From an uncultured Saprospiraceae bacterium (lineage in GTDB: Bacteria > Bacteroidota > Bacteroidia > Chitinophagales > Saprospiraceae), in the NCBI GenBank assembly GCA_937139495.1, contig CAKZQC010000047.1:89741-153740 (forward strand): a stretch of 64,000 nt of DNA, read 5' to 3'. Shown here in pieces: positions 33,971 to 42,266 of this stretch. A program made the translations under genes and the position numbers. Numbering within the stretch: position 1 is the first letter of the stretch; the number at the start of each line of letters is the position of its first letter. The notes under the pieces were generated by a model, which was not told where the DNA came from, did not search any database, and saw only the letters and a program-made list of their open reading frames with translations.

Positions 33971-35323
33971 TTACGCTTTGTCAGGATTGACAAACTCATA
34001 ATTATCCAAAAACTTAGTCGTAAAGTCTCCTTCTATAAACTCTCTGGTGTTCATTAGTTGCTTGTGCAACGGCACCGTTGTTTTAACACCTTCTACGATA
34101 AATTCGTCCAAAGCACGGCGCATCTTAGCGATACATTCCTCTCTAGTACGAGCTCTACAAATGAGCTTAGCAATCATCGAATCATAGTAAGGCGAAATCG
34201 TATAGCCTGCATATACGTGCGTATCTACACGAACACCGTGTCCTTTAGAACTATGAAAGGACATGATTTTGCCAGGGCAAGGACGGAAATTGTTATAAGG
34301 ATCTTCCGCATTGATTCTACACTCGATAGCGTGCATTGTAGGATAATAATTTTTGCCTGATATTTTTTCGCCTGCGGCTATCTTAATTTGCTCCATAATC
34401 AAATCATGGTCAATTACTTCTTCTGTCACGGTATGTTCTACCTGAATACGAGTATTCATTTCCATGAAATAGAAGTTCTTATGTTTGTCCACCAAAAACT
34501 CGACCGTACCAACGCCTTCATATCCAATAAACTTGGCAGCATTGATAGCCGCTTGTCCCATTGCTTCACGCAATTCGTCGGTCAAAAATGGAGAAGGAGA
34601 TTCTTCAATCAACTTCTGATGACGACGTTGTATCGAACACTCACGTTCCGAAAGGTGGCAAACATTGCCGTATTGATCTCCTGCAATCTGCACCTCGATG
34701 TGTCTCGGTTCTTCCACAAACTTCTCTATGTACATACCATCGTTTCCAAAGGCAGATTTAGCTTCATTTTGAGCAGAGTTAAGAGCTGCTTCGACATCTT
34801 CCTCTTCCCAGACAAGTCGCATTCCTTTGCCACCGCCACCAGCAGTAGCTTTGAGCATAATCGGATAGCCGACTTCTTTGCCTATTTTTTTAGCATCGGC
34901 TAAATCTTTAACCAAACTTTTGGAACCTGGAATAACAGGAACTTTTGCTTTGATCATCGTCTCTTTGGCAGTAATCTTATCGCCCATTTTGCGAATGTGG
35001 TCAGGCGTTGGTCCAATAAACTTGACGCCAGTCTGTCCGCAGATTTCAGCAAAATCAGCATTTTCAGCCAAGAAACCATACCCTGGATGCACGGCATCAG
35101 AATTAGTAATCTCTACCGCTGCCATGATATTGGGTACATTTAGGTAAGACAATCCAGAGGCTGCAGGACCTACACAAACGGCTTCGTCTGCAAAACGGAC
35201 ATGCAAGCTATCTTTGTCTGCCGTAGAATAAATAGCTACGGTTTTGATACCCATTTCCTTACAGGTGCGAATAATACGCAAGGCTATTTCGCCTCTATTC
35301 GCTATTAATATTTTTTTGAACAT
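33971..35323 (-). CDS. accC: Acetyl-CoA carboxylase, biotin carboxylase subunit
   Basis: The 450-residue ATP-grasp enzyme carboxylates the biotin on AccB with bicarbonate and ATP, the first half of malonyl-CoA synthesis. Family pieces are KILIANRGEIALRIIR, VHPGYGFLAEN, the Gly-rich ATP loop KATAGGGGKGMRLV, ERECSIQRRHQKLIEE, and MNTRIQVEHTVTE with the catalytic Arg and Glu. It is full length. It follows accB by 233 bases on the same strand. The carboxyltransferase genes accA and accD are not in this window. Confidence 0.97.
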   Translation of the reverse strand: MFKKILIANRGEIALRIIRTCKEMGIKTVAIYSTADKDSLHVRFADEAVCVGPAASGLSYLNVPNIMAAVEITNSDAVHPGYGFLAENADFAEICGQTGVKFIGPTPDHIRKMGDKITAKETMIKAKVPVIPGSKSLVKDLADAKKIGKEVGYPIMLKATAGGGGKGMRLVWEEEDVEAALNSAQNEAKSAFGNDGMYIEKFVEEPRHIEVQIAGDQYGNVCHLSERECSIQRRHQKLIEESPSPFLTDELREAMGQAAINAAKFIGYEGVGTVEFLVDKHKNFYFMEMNTRIQVEHTVTEEVIDHDLIMEQIKIAAGEKISGKNYYPTMHAIECRINAEDPYNNFRPCPGKIMSFHSSKGHGVRVDTHVYAGYTISPYYDSMIAKLICRARTREECIAKMRRALDEFIVEGVKTTVPLHKQLMNTREFIEGDFTTKFLDNYEFVNPDKA

Positions 35324-35556
35324 ATTTTTTTATGGTTATTTTGATAATAATCAAGACCACACCAAAGCCAAACAGGCTGCCTAATCGACAACGCCACTTG
35401 CTCTAAGTTTTGGCTATAAGCAATAGAATACTACTAGCAATATCGCACTAAGCGGATTTTGCTAGTTTCTTCATTGTCTCACAGTTCTTGACACGGATAA
35501 CATAATCAGAAAGACTGGTCAACCTACTGGTCACCAAACTTTCGGTGTTCAATCAT

Positions 35557-36075
35557 TTAGATAGGCTCTACCAAGAATAGCACTTGATCGTACTCTACTG
35601 GACTAGCATCTTCGACCATCATTTTCACAATTTTACCACTCACTTCAGCTTTCACTTCGTTGAATAGTTTCATTGCTTCGATCAAGCAAATGGTATCATC
35701 TAGTTCGATAATGTCGCCTACTTTCACAAACGGACCTTTCTCTGGAGAAGGGCTACGGTAAAAAGTACCAACCATTGGAGATTTTACTTCAATATAGTTT
35801 GCGTTTTCTTCTTCTTTTGCTGCTTGCTTATCGTTCGCCAATGCTGTATTGACAACTTGTTCTTGCGGCAAAGCATTCTGTTGTTGCGGTTGTTGCTGCG
35901 GAGCTACATTCATAGGCATACTAGGTACCATCGTAGGCTGCATAATCACCTCTTTATTTGCAGAATAAGCCTTAGTACGGATGCTAAATTTTGCTTTTTC
36001 GTCTTCGTATCTAAACTCGCTAATTTTGCTTTTTTGAATCAACTTAATGAGTTCTTTTATTTGATCAAACTCCAT
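35557..36075 (-). CDS. accB: Biotin carboxyl carrier protein
   Basis: The 172-residue carrier has the usual three parts: an N-terminal helical segment (residues 1-40), a flexible Gln/Pro-rich linker (about 48-80), and a C-terminal biotinyl domain. The biotin-accepting lysine is in LIEAMKLFNEV, about 35 residues from the C-terminus. It carries carboxybiotin between AccC and the carboxyltransferase. It sits between efp and accC, a conserved order in Bacteroidota, and is probably transcribed from the efp promoter. Confidence 0.97.
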   Translation of the reverse strand: MEFDQIKELIKLIQKSKISEFRYEDEKAKFSIRTKAYSANKEVIMQPTMVPSMPMNVAPQQQPQQQNALPQEQVVNTALANDKQAAKEEENANYIEVKSPMVGTFYRSPSPEKGPFVKVGDIIELDDTICLIEAMKLFNEVKAEVSGKIVKMMVEDASPVEYDQVLFLVEPI

Positions 36076-36177
36076 AGTTCGTTCTGTTTTGTATTGGTTT
36101 CAAAAAAAATATTTTGGAAAATGCAAATAGCACAAGACTGGTAAGTCACTGTGCTATTTGGTGTTCTAATAGTGTTA

Positions 36178-36744
36178 CTATTGTTTGACGCGTTCCATGT
36201 ACGAACCTGTTGCGGTATCGACACGAATAAAGTCGCCTTCTTTGATGAACAAAGGTACGCGCACTTCTGCCCCTGTTTCTACGATACAAGGCGTCAATGT
36301 GTTGGTGGCGGTATCTCCTTTCACGCCAGGTTCTACTTCTGTCACCTGCAATATCACATATTGAGGCATTTCACAAGCGATTACTATTTCCTTTTCGGAA
36401 TGAAAAAGAGCATCTACTTCTAGCCCTTCTTTCATGTATTGGCTATTGTCGAGCATCTCTTTAAGTATGTCAATTTGATTGTACGTTTCATTGTTCATAA
36501 AATAGAAACGCTCCTCATCGTCATATAGATATTGGTATTGTCTGCGTTCTACTCGTACGTCTTCTATTTTTTGTCCAGCAGGAAAAGTATTGTCAAACAC
36601 CTTTCCGTTGGTTAAATTTTTTAATTTTGTACGAACAAAGGCATTACCTTTACCCGGCTTGACATGCATAAATTCTACAACGATACACGTTGAGCCATTA
36701 TATTCCATACACATACCCTTACGAATGTCTGATGTTGTTGCCAC
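36178..36744 (-). CDS. efp: Elongation factor P
   Basis: The 188-residue protein is EF-P, which binds stalled ribosomes and helps form peptide bonds at proline runs. Domain I shows HVKPGKGNAFVRTKLKN, in which the lysine of PGKG is the tip residue that some bacteria modify. Domains II and III follow with YMNNETYNQI and GDTATNTLTPCIVETGAEVRVPLFI. The start is a GTG at 36744: the family's usual N-terminus (ATTSDIRKGM) begins right there and no in-frame ATG is available upstream. Accordingly the true start is taken as GTG. Confidence 0.96.
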   Translation of the reverse strand: MATTSDIRKGMCMEYNGSTCIVVEFMHVKPGKGNAFVRTKLKNLTNGKVFDNTFPAGQKIEDVRVERRQYQYLYDDEERFYFMNNETYNQIDILKEMLDNSQYMKEGLEVDALFHSEKEIVIACEMPQYVILQVTEVEPGVKGDTATNTLTPCIVETGAEVRVPLFIKEGDFIRVDTATGSYMERVKQ

Positions 36745-36834
36745 TTGTTTACTTTTTGGTCTATTGAATACAATATGATTTACAAAAAGGAGCTTTTTTT
36801 GTCTTACTACTTTGTTCTAAATCAAAATTACAGA

Positions 36835-36864
36835 CAAATATAAGGCTTCTATTATAAATTACAA
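36835..36864 (-). promoter_or_regulatory. Promoter of the efp-accB-accC operon
   Basis: On the minus strand TTG (36864-36862), 19 bases, then TATATTTG (36842-36835) match the Bacteroidota -33 and -7 consensus and spacing. The leader is about 85 bases. Confidence 0.7.
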
Positions 36865-36965
36865 TTTTTTGGTACGCTATTCTGCATTTGAATTACCCAA
36901 ATGTAGAAACATTTTTTTACTGCTTTTAGTTTTTGTATTTATTTTCATCGCTCATCGCCATACCA

Positions 36966-38282
36966 ATGCTTCTAATTTATTGTCCAGATAGGACTATCCG
37001 CCACACCTATATACTAGATTTGATGCTGAAGCAATTGCTCGGCATTCGGTCTATTGCTTACGCCAATAATCTAGCAGATTTTGTAGCCGAAGAGCAAGTC
37101 GCCAAACTCAATTATAGTACAGCTACTGTTGCGAATGTCCCACAAATACTACCGCATTCTTTTTTGGCACAGACCAATGTAGAACCTCTTGACCTCTATT
37201 GCACGAAAGTGAATGGATTGACGGCTGCATTCCAGCTGCCTGCTGGCAAATCGGCTAGTTTGCCGTTTGATGTCTTTGCGTGGTGTTTCTATTTGGTGAG
37301 TCGCTACGAGGAATATTTGCCCTACGAGCCTGACCAACATGGGCGTTTTTCAGCAGCACAAAGTATTTCTTACCAGCAAGATTTTTTATCGTTGCCATTG
37401 GTGGACTTGTGGAGTCGGGCATTATTGAAAATAATAGTAGCGGCTTATCCAGATTTAGAGTACCAATTGCCACCTTATCGCTATCAAGCGACCTATGATA
37501 TTGACCACGCTTTTGCGTTCAAATACAAGATTTGGTGGCGACAATTGGGAGCGTTGGCACGCAATGCCAAAAATAAAAATTGGGCAATTCTGAAAGATCA
37601 ACTGCGTACTTTAGGCGGCAGACAAGCCGATCCGTACTTTAATTTTGCTTATCTGCAGCAGCTTGACCAGCAATTTGGGCTACAGCCTATTTATTTTTGG
37701 TTGGTTGGCAATTATGGCAAACATGATAAGAATATTGACCCCAGTCACCCAATTTTTCAGCGGCTCATTGCCGATAACGCACGACAATTCAAGGTGGGGA
37801 TACACCCTTCTTATACTTCCAACGAAGCCTCCCCACTGCTGCTCACCGAAATTAGCCGTTTGCAAGATATTGCCAAACAAAAAATAACGAGAAGCCGACA
37901 GCATTACCTCAAACTACACCTACCAACCACCTATCAGCGACTAATCGCACATGGCATCAAGGAAGATTATACGATGGGCTACGCCCAAGAAATGGGTTTT
38001 CGGGCGAGTATGGCTCAGCCATTCCGATGGTTCGATTTATCGACCAATCAAGTGACCGATTTGGTAGTTTATCCTTTTCAGATAATGGACGTAACGCTCC
38101 AAAGCTACCAAAAGCTATCGCCAGAAGAAGCCATAAAAAAAGCCACCAAAATCATTGCACAAACAAAAGCGGTGCAAGGGACTTTGGTGACCATTTGGCA
38201 CAATAGCTCGCTGTCGGAGCGTTGGGGTTGGGAAGGTTGGCGAGCGGTTTATGAGGCGATATTGGCAGAAGCTATTTTGTAG
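36966..38282 (+). CDS. Polysaccharide-deacetylase-like protein
   Basis: The 438-residue protein resembles a Bacteroidota family annotated as polysaccharide deacetylase, with an N-terminal domain of its own and a C-terminal NodB-like barrel. The catalytic-type Asp motif is YQATYDIDHAF, a later conserved His is in VGIHPSYTSN, and TIWHNSSLS closes the barrel. The fold removes acetyl groups from sugar polymers, but the reaction here is not proven. I start at the ATG at 36966 because LLIYCPDRTIRH matches how such proteins usually begin; a TTG at 36933 is in frame but less likely. The 3' end overlaps the convergent gene by 11 bases. Confidence 0.78.
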   Translation: MLLIYCPDRTIRHTYILDLMLKQLLGIRSIAYANNLADFVAEEQVAKLNYSTATVANVPQILPHSFLAQTNVEPLDLYCTKVNGLTAAFQLPAGKSASLPFDVFAWCFYLVSRYEEYLPYEPDQHGRFSAAQSISYQQDFLSLPLVDLWSRALLKIIVAAYPDLEYQLPPYRYQATYDIDHAFAFKYKIWWRQLGALARNAKNKNWAILKDQLRTLGGRQADPYFNFAYLQQLDQQFGLQPIYFWLVGNYGKHDKNIDPSHPIFQRLIADNARQFKVGIHPSYTSNEASPLLLTEISRLQDIAKQKITRSRQHYLKLHLPTTYQRLIAHGIKEDYTMGYAQEMGFRASMAQPFRWFDLSTNQVTDLVVYPFQIMDVTLQSYQKLSPEEAIKKATKIIAQTKAVQGTLVTIWHNSSLSERWGWEGWRAVYEAILAEAIL

Positions 38283-39456
38283 TTTTAATAGGTGTATCTA
38301 GGTCAGGTCGGCGATAGAATAGCGGTCTTTCACCAAAAATTCCACCCTTACTGTCTCTCAAATTTACAATCGGGGCAACACCAACAAACTGAATACTCAA
38401 TTGATTTTTTTCTTCGTCCCAAATCCAGTTTTGAATCACTAAGAACTTAAGGATCTCTTCTATTCTCGAAGTATTATCAATTTCGACAAATAGATGTTCA
38501 AATGTTTCTGGATGGAATGTGTGAACGGTATCCAAAGCATTATCAAGTTTGTCTATTTCAGCCCTTCCGAGTCGTGTAACTCCGTCCACATCAAAGGGGT
38601 CTCCAATATATTTTACGTTACTATTTTGTTTTACATCCGCTATCATCTTCAAGGTAATACCTCCCATCGTTTCCATCATTTTGACTACTTGCATATCTTG
38701 CCAATGTATAATCTGGTAGGTTCTTTTGGCATAACTAATAGCAGGGTGACGCAAGCTAGGCATTTCAGCAAAGTAAGTTGGTTTAAACCAAAAAATTGGT
38801 TTTATAGTGATGCTTTTATCTATGTTCGTTTTTTTGAATAGCGGTGCTATTGCTAATGGAATCGTTTTGAGCGTCGCTGCTGCTTCGTCATAATAGAGGT
38901 ATTGTTTTACTCTAAAAGCTATAATGTCCTTTGAGTCAATACTGCGTACTCTTTCCTGTACAAATTCTTCAAATGTTTGAGGGTCAAAAGTGAGAATAGT
39001 ATCTCTAGTAATCAATTGCTCAAGACTTTCTTTTGAAGTGTAGCGCTGTGTCAATTTAGAATCTGCGTAACACTCGATTTGAGTAATATTAGCCAGTATT
39101 TTGTCTTGTAGCTGGATTGGTTCGAAGTTTTTTGTTTCCAAATCTTCTAGTTGCAATTTTAGTGTTTTGACTTTATTGTCATCATCTAGCCCAAGACCGG
39201 CCATGTCATTCTGAACGGTCAAACTGGCTCGTGAACCATCATAATCTGGTGCATAATCCATCATTACCTCTCCTATCCAAAGAATATTGGGGTCTGCTTT
39301 AAGAGCCTCCTTTGTTGGTGGTTCTATGGTTTGTAATCCTTCTTTTTCTGCCTGCGTAGCAGTCGTCGTTGCATTTTTATTTATTTTTTGATGATGTTGG
39401 CTACAAGAGGATAAAATTAAAACAAGGGTGGTAACTAAATAACAAAGGATTTTCAT
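38272..39456 (-). CDS. Lipoprotein with two GldN-like modules (array member A)
   Basis: The 394-residue product has a lipoprotein signal ending LILSSCSQ, then two similar modules of about 170 residues. Module 1 contains DPNILWIGEVMMDYAP, ECYADSKLTQRYTSK, FRVKQYLYYDE and IPLAIAPL, ending with KPIFWFKP. Module 2 contains ISYAKRTYQII, LVIQNWIWDEE, VGVAPIV and GERPLFYRRPDLD. The order (strand with W, short acidic turn before T, RxK-x-x-YYD, IAP, PLF-x-x-x-P) is that of GldN/PorN, a periplasmic part of type IX secretion. I start at ATG 39456, where the signal begins. It is the most divergent of four tandem paralogues. Confidence 0.72.
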   Translation of the reverse strand: MKILCYLVTTLVLILSSCSQHHQKINKNATTTATQAEKEGLQTIEPPTKEALKADPNILWIGEVMMDYAPDYDGSRASLTVQNDMAGLGLDDDNKVKTLKLQLEDLETKNFEPIQLQDKILANITQIECYADSKLTQRYTSKESLEQLITRDTILTFDPQTFEEFVQERVRSIDSKDIIAFRVKQYLYYDEAAATLKTIPLAIAPLFKKTNIDKSITIKPIFWFKPTYFAEMPSLRHPAISYAKRTYQIIHWQDMQVVKMMETMGGITLKMIADVKQNSNVKYIGDPFDVDGVTRLGRAEIDKLDNALDTVHTFHPETFEHLFVEIDNTSRIEEILKFLVIQNWIWDEEKNQLSIQFVGVAPIVNLRDSKGGIFGERPLFYRRPDLDTPIKTTK

Positions 39457-39519
39457 AAAAAAGAGTGATTTTTCATTGCACATAGCTCCTACGTCGCAAT
39501 ATTGGATTAAGAATAAGAG

Positions 39520-39527
39520 CAAAGTTA
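39520..39527 (-). promoter_or_regulatory. Possible -7 element of array member A
   Basis: On the minus strand it reads TAACTTTG, about 65 bases before the chosen start at 39456. Confidence 0.4.
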
Positions 39528-39621
39528 TTCAAAAAATCCTCTCCAAGTGATTTTTGCTTATTCAATAAATAAATTAGTTTAGTTTTTAATAATTAACTAA
39601 GCTAATACACGTTTGTAAAAA

Positions 39622-39655
39622 AATAAGGTGCATTCCTAATGAAATGCACCTTATT
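39622..39655 (-). terminator. Terminator of array member B
   Basis: AATAAGGTGCATT and AATGCACCTTATT pair perfectly. Read on the minus strand, a run of seven T follows the stem, 24 bases after the stop of the gene at 39679. Confidence 0.88.
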
Positions 39656-39678
39656 GAAGCGGTTTAAGTAAAATCCTA

Positions 39679-40806
39679 CTACTTAGTAAGAAGCTGATCT
39701 AAGTCAGGTCGGCGATAGAATAGTGGTCCTGAGTTCAAGAAATTTCCTTTCTCATCGACTCTAGCAATAATGGGAGCAAAACCAACAAAGCGAATCCCCA
39801 TCGTTTTTGTTTCTTCATTCCATATCCAGTCCTGAATCAATCTAACTTTTATAATACTTTGGGCTGTGAATTGATTCTGCACCACCTGTACGATTTGCTC
39901 GAACGTGTTGGGGTCAAAAGTAATAATGGTATCAATAGAATTGCCTATACTTTCTATTTCGCTGATTGGCAAAGGCTTAGCACCATCTGTATAAAATACG
40001 CTCCCTAGATGTTTTTTGCCTTTACTTTTTTTGACGTCCTCTAGCATCAATAAAGTTAATTCGCCTAATGTTTGAGTTCCTTTTAGAGGTGTGATAGTCT
40101 CTTGAGTCAATGGTCGATAGCTTCTTTTGGCATAACTGATAGCGGTACTATTTAAGTTAGGTAGCATATCAAAAAAATCAGGTTTGCACCAAAAAAGCGG
40201 CTCCATATTCAATTTTCCATCTTTATCATATACTTTTTGAAGTGGTGCTATCGCCAATGGAATTATTTTGAGTGTCGCTGCTTTTTGGTCATAATAAATC
40301 AGTTGCTTCATTCTAAAAGAATGAATAGCATGAGGATTAACCTGCTGAACAACTTCCTTTACAATCTCTTCAAACGTCTGAGGGTCAAACGTAATAATGG
40401 TATCAACGACTGCTAGTTTTTGAGTTAATTGCTTTGAAGTGTATTTCTTAGTCAATGCTGCATCCGCATAACAAGTGACACCATCAATACTTCGTAATAA
40501 AATTGTTGGGAGCTGATGACTATACCAATCATTCTCATCTACATCCTGCAATTGCAATTTGAGTATTTTGTTATAGTTTCTGGACTTGAAACCAATTTTA
40601 ATCATTTTTTTCTGGGTCAATTCGTCAGATCTACTACTATTGTAATCTGGTGCATAATCCATGTAAGTTTCGCCTATCCAAAGCACATTAGGGTCAGTTT
40701 GCAACTGCTGTATAGTTGGCGGCTTATCGGTAGAAATACTTGTTTTTTGTGCATTTGCCGACAAGGCAAATAATACAATCCATAGAATACAAAATTGAGT
40801 TTTCAT
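39679..40806 (-). CDS. Secreted protein with two GldN-like modules (member B)
   Basis: The 375-residue product has a cleavable signal (ALSANAQ) and then the same two-module plan as its neighbours. Module 1 carries DPNVLWIGETYMDYAPDYN, TCYADAALTKKYTSK, FRMKQLIYYDQ, IIPLAIAPL and PLFWCKPDF. Module 2 carries ISYAKRSYRPL, VRLIQDWIWNEE, VGFAPII and GPLFYRRPDLD. Each module also has DTIITFDP(Q/N)TFE before the RxK strand. The mature protein should be periplasmic or secreted. It has its own terminator, so the array is not one operon. Function inferred from GldN likeness only. Confidence 0.75.
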   Translation of the reverse strand: MKTQFCILWIVLFALSANAQKTSISTDKPPTIQQLQTDPNVLWIGETYMDYAPDYNSSRSDELTQKKMIKIGFKSRNYNKILKLQLQDVDENDWYSHQLPTILLRSIDGVTCYADAALTKKYTSKQLTQKLAVVDTIITFDPQTFEEIVKEVVQQVNPHAIHSFRMKQLIYYDQKAATLKIIPLAIAPLQKVYDKDGKLNMEPLFWCKPDFFDMLPNLNSTAISYAKRSYRPLTQETITPLKGTQTLGELTLLMLEDVKKSKGKKHLGSVFYTDGAKPLPISEIESIGNSIDTIITFDPNTFEQIVQVVQNQFTAQSIIKVRLIQDWIWNEETKTMGIRFVGFAPIIARVDEKGNFLNSGPLFYRRPDLDQLLTK

Positions 40807-40925
40807 AGTACTTAGTTTTTGAGTGTTCCAAATGCTCTTAGTAGGTCTATTTGACTACTAAACGATAACTCCATAACCACCACATCCAAAAAAGATACAC
40901 TTCTCTTTAGAAATTATACTACAAA

Positions 40926-40980
40926 AAAAATAGAGGTATTGAACCGAAGTACCTACATACGGTTCAATGCCTCTATTTTT
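40926..40980 (-). terminator. Terminator of array member C
   Basis: AAATAGAGG-x-ATTGAACCG pairs with CGGTTCAAT-x-CCTCTATTT. On the minus strand eight T follow. It lies 48 bases beyond the stop of the gene at 41028. Confidence 0.88.
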
Positions 40981-41027
40981 CTAACTAAGGTCAGGTCAAA
41001 AGTCAATATTAGTTTTCCCAAACTAAT

Positions 41028-42173
41028 TTATTTTGTATTCGGCTTATCCATATCAGGTCGGCGATAGAATAAGGGTTTATAATTTAAGCGTTTCTCTTCT
41101 TCTTCAAAGCTAGGCATCAAAGGTGCAAAACCAATAAATCGAATACCAAATTGCTTTGTATCTTCATTCCAGACCCAATCTTGAAGGAGTTGTATCTTGG
41201 TAAGGTATTCTGGCGTAAGCCCCTTTTTAGGTACTTCTGTAAGAATTTCTTCATACGTTACAGGCTTAAAAGAGAGAAGAGTATCTACCGATGAGTTAAT
41301 CACTTCCATTTCCTCCACTTCCAATCCTTGGTATCCATCTGTAGTTAAGACATTTCCAAAATGTTTTGTTTTCATTTTCGATGGTACGTCCTCCATCATC
41401 AATACAATAAGCTCCCCTATCGTAGCATCTCCCTTTAGTACTTTGACCGATTTGGCATCCAAAACACTAAAGGTTCTTTTGGCGTAACTAATAGCAGGTT
41501 GATCCAAATTAAGTAGTTTTTCTAAGTAGTTAGGCTTTAGCCAAAAAGCTGGTACAGAAGCTATAAATTTACCTTCCTCATCAAAATGACTACTCAACGG
41601 AGCTATTGCTAATGGAATTGTTTTGAAACTAGCTACTTCTTTATCATAGTAAAGGAGCTGCTTTAGACGATAAGAAAAAATTGAGGTAGGGTTTAATTCG
41701 CCCTCTATGAAATAAATACTTTGTATATAAGTTTTATAGTCAAAAGTGATGATGGTATCGACACTATTCTTTGCTTTTTCTATTACCCCTTCTAAAGTTA
41801 TTTTTTGGGTCAGTGCTTCATTTTCGTAACACTCTATAGCAGAACCTGCTCCAAATATTTTTTGATTAATTTGATGTGCATTTGCTTCTATTTTGGCTCC
41901 AGTAGGCACACACAATTTCATTATTTTGGATTGACTCGTAGATGCAAATCCCATTTCATAGAGCTTACTTTTATTTTCTTCAGTGTTTGTTTCGCTATTA
42001 TAATCAAGGATATAATCTACGCTTACCTCTCCTATCCAAAGTACATTGGGGTCAGCTTCTAGCTCTTGAAGTGTGGGCGGCTTATCAGTTGTCTGTTTTG
42101 TGGTGGGTACTTGTTGTGCATTTGCCGACAAGGCAAATAATACGAGGAATAATAAGCAAAATTGGGTTTTCAT
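41028..42173 (-). CDS. Secreted protein with two GldN-like modules (member C)
   Basis: The 381-residue product has a signal (LFALSANAQQV) and the two-module plan of the array, but module 1 differs from B and D in its middle (IECYENEALTQKITLE in place of the CYADAALTK stretch). Shared pieces are DPNVLWIGEVSVDY, YRLKQLLYYDKE, IPLAIAPL, ISYAKRTFSVL, IQLLQDWVWNED, IGFAPLM and KPLFYRRPDMD. The 5' end of the DNA is almost identical to those of B and D. It ends with its own terminator. Confidence 0.75.
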   Translation of the reverse strand: MKTQFCLLFLVLFALSANAQQVPTTKQTTDKPPTLQELEADPNVLWIGEVSVDYILDYNSETNTEENKSKLYEMGFASTSQSKIMKLCVPTGAKIEANAHQINQKIFGAGSAIECYENEALTQKITLEGVIEKAKNSVDTIITFDYKTYIQSIYFIEGELNPTSIFSYRLKQLLYYDKEVASFKTIPLAIAPLSSHFDEEGKFIASVPAFWLKPNYLEKLLNLDQPAISYAKRTFSVLDAKSVKVLKGDATIGELIVLMMEDVPSKMKTKHFGNVLTTDGYQGLEVEEMEVINSSVDTLLSFKPVTYEEILTEVPKKGLTPEYLTKIQLLQDWVWNEDTKQFGIRFIGFAPLMPSFEEEEKRLNYKPLFYRRPDMDKPNTK

Positions 42174-42266
42174 AAAAAGTTTTTTTTAATGTAAATCTAA
42201 TAATTATTATTTTGTCACTTACTCAATTTAAAAATTTAAGGCTAAGAACACCTATTGTAAATCACT

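Noticed and set aside
36933..36965. TTG start giving a longer deacetylase-like protein
   Set aside because: The extra 11 residues do not fit the family's usual N-terminus, and an ATG is available at 36966.
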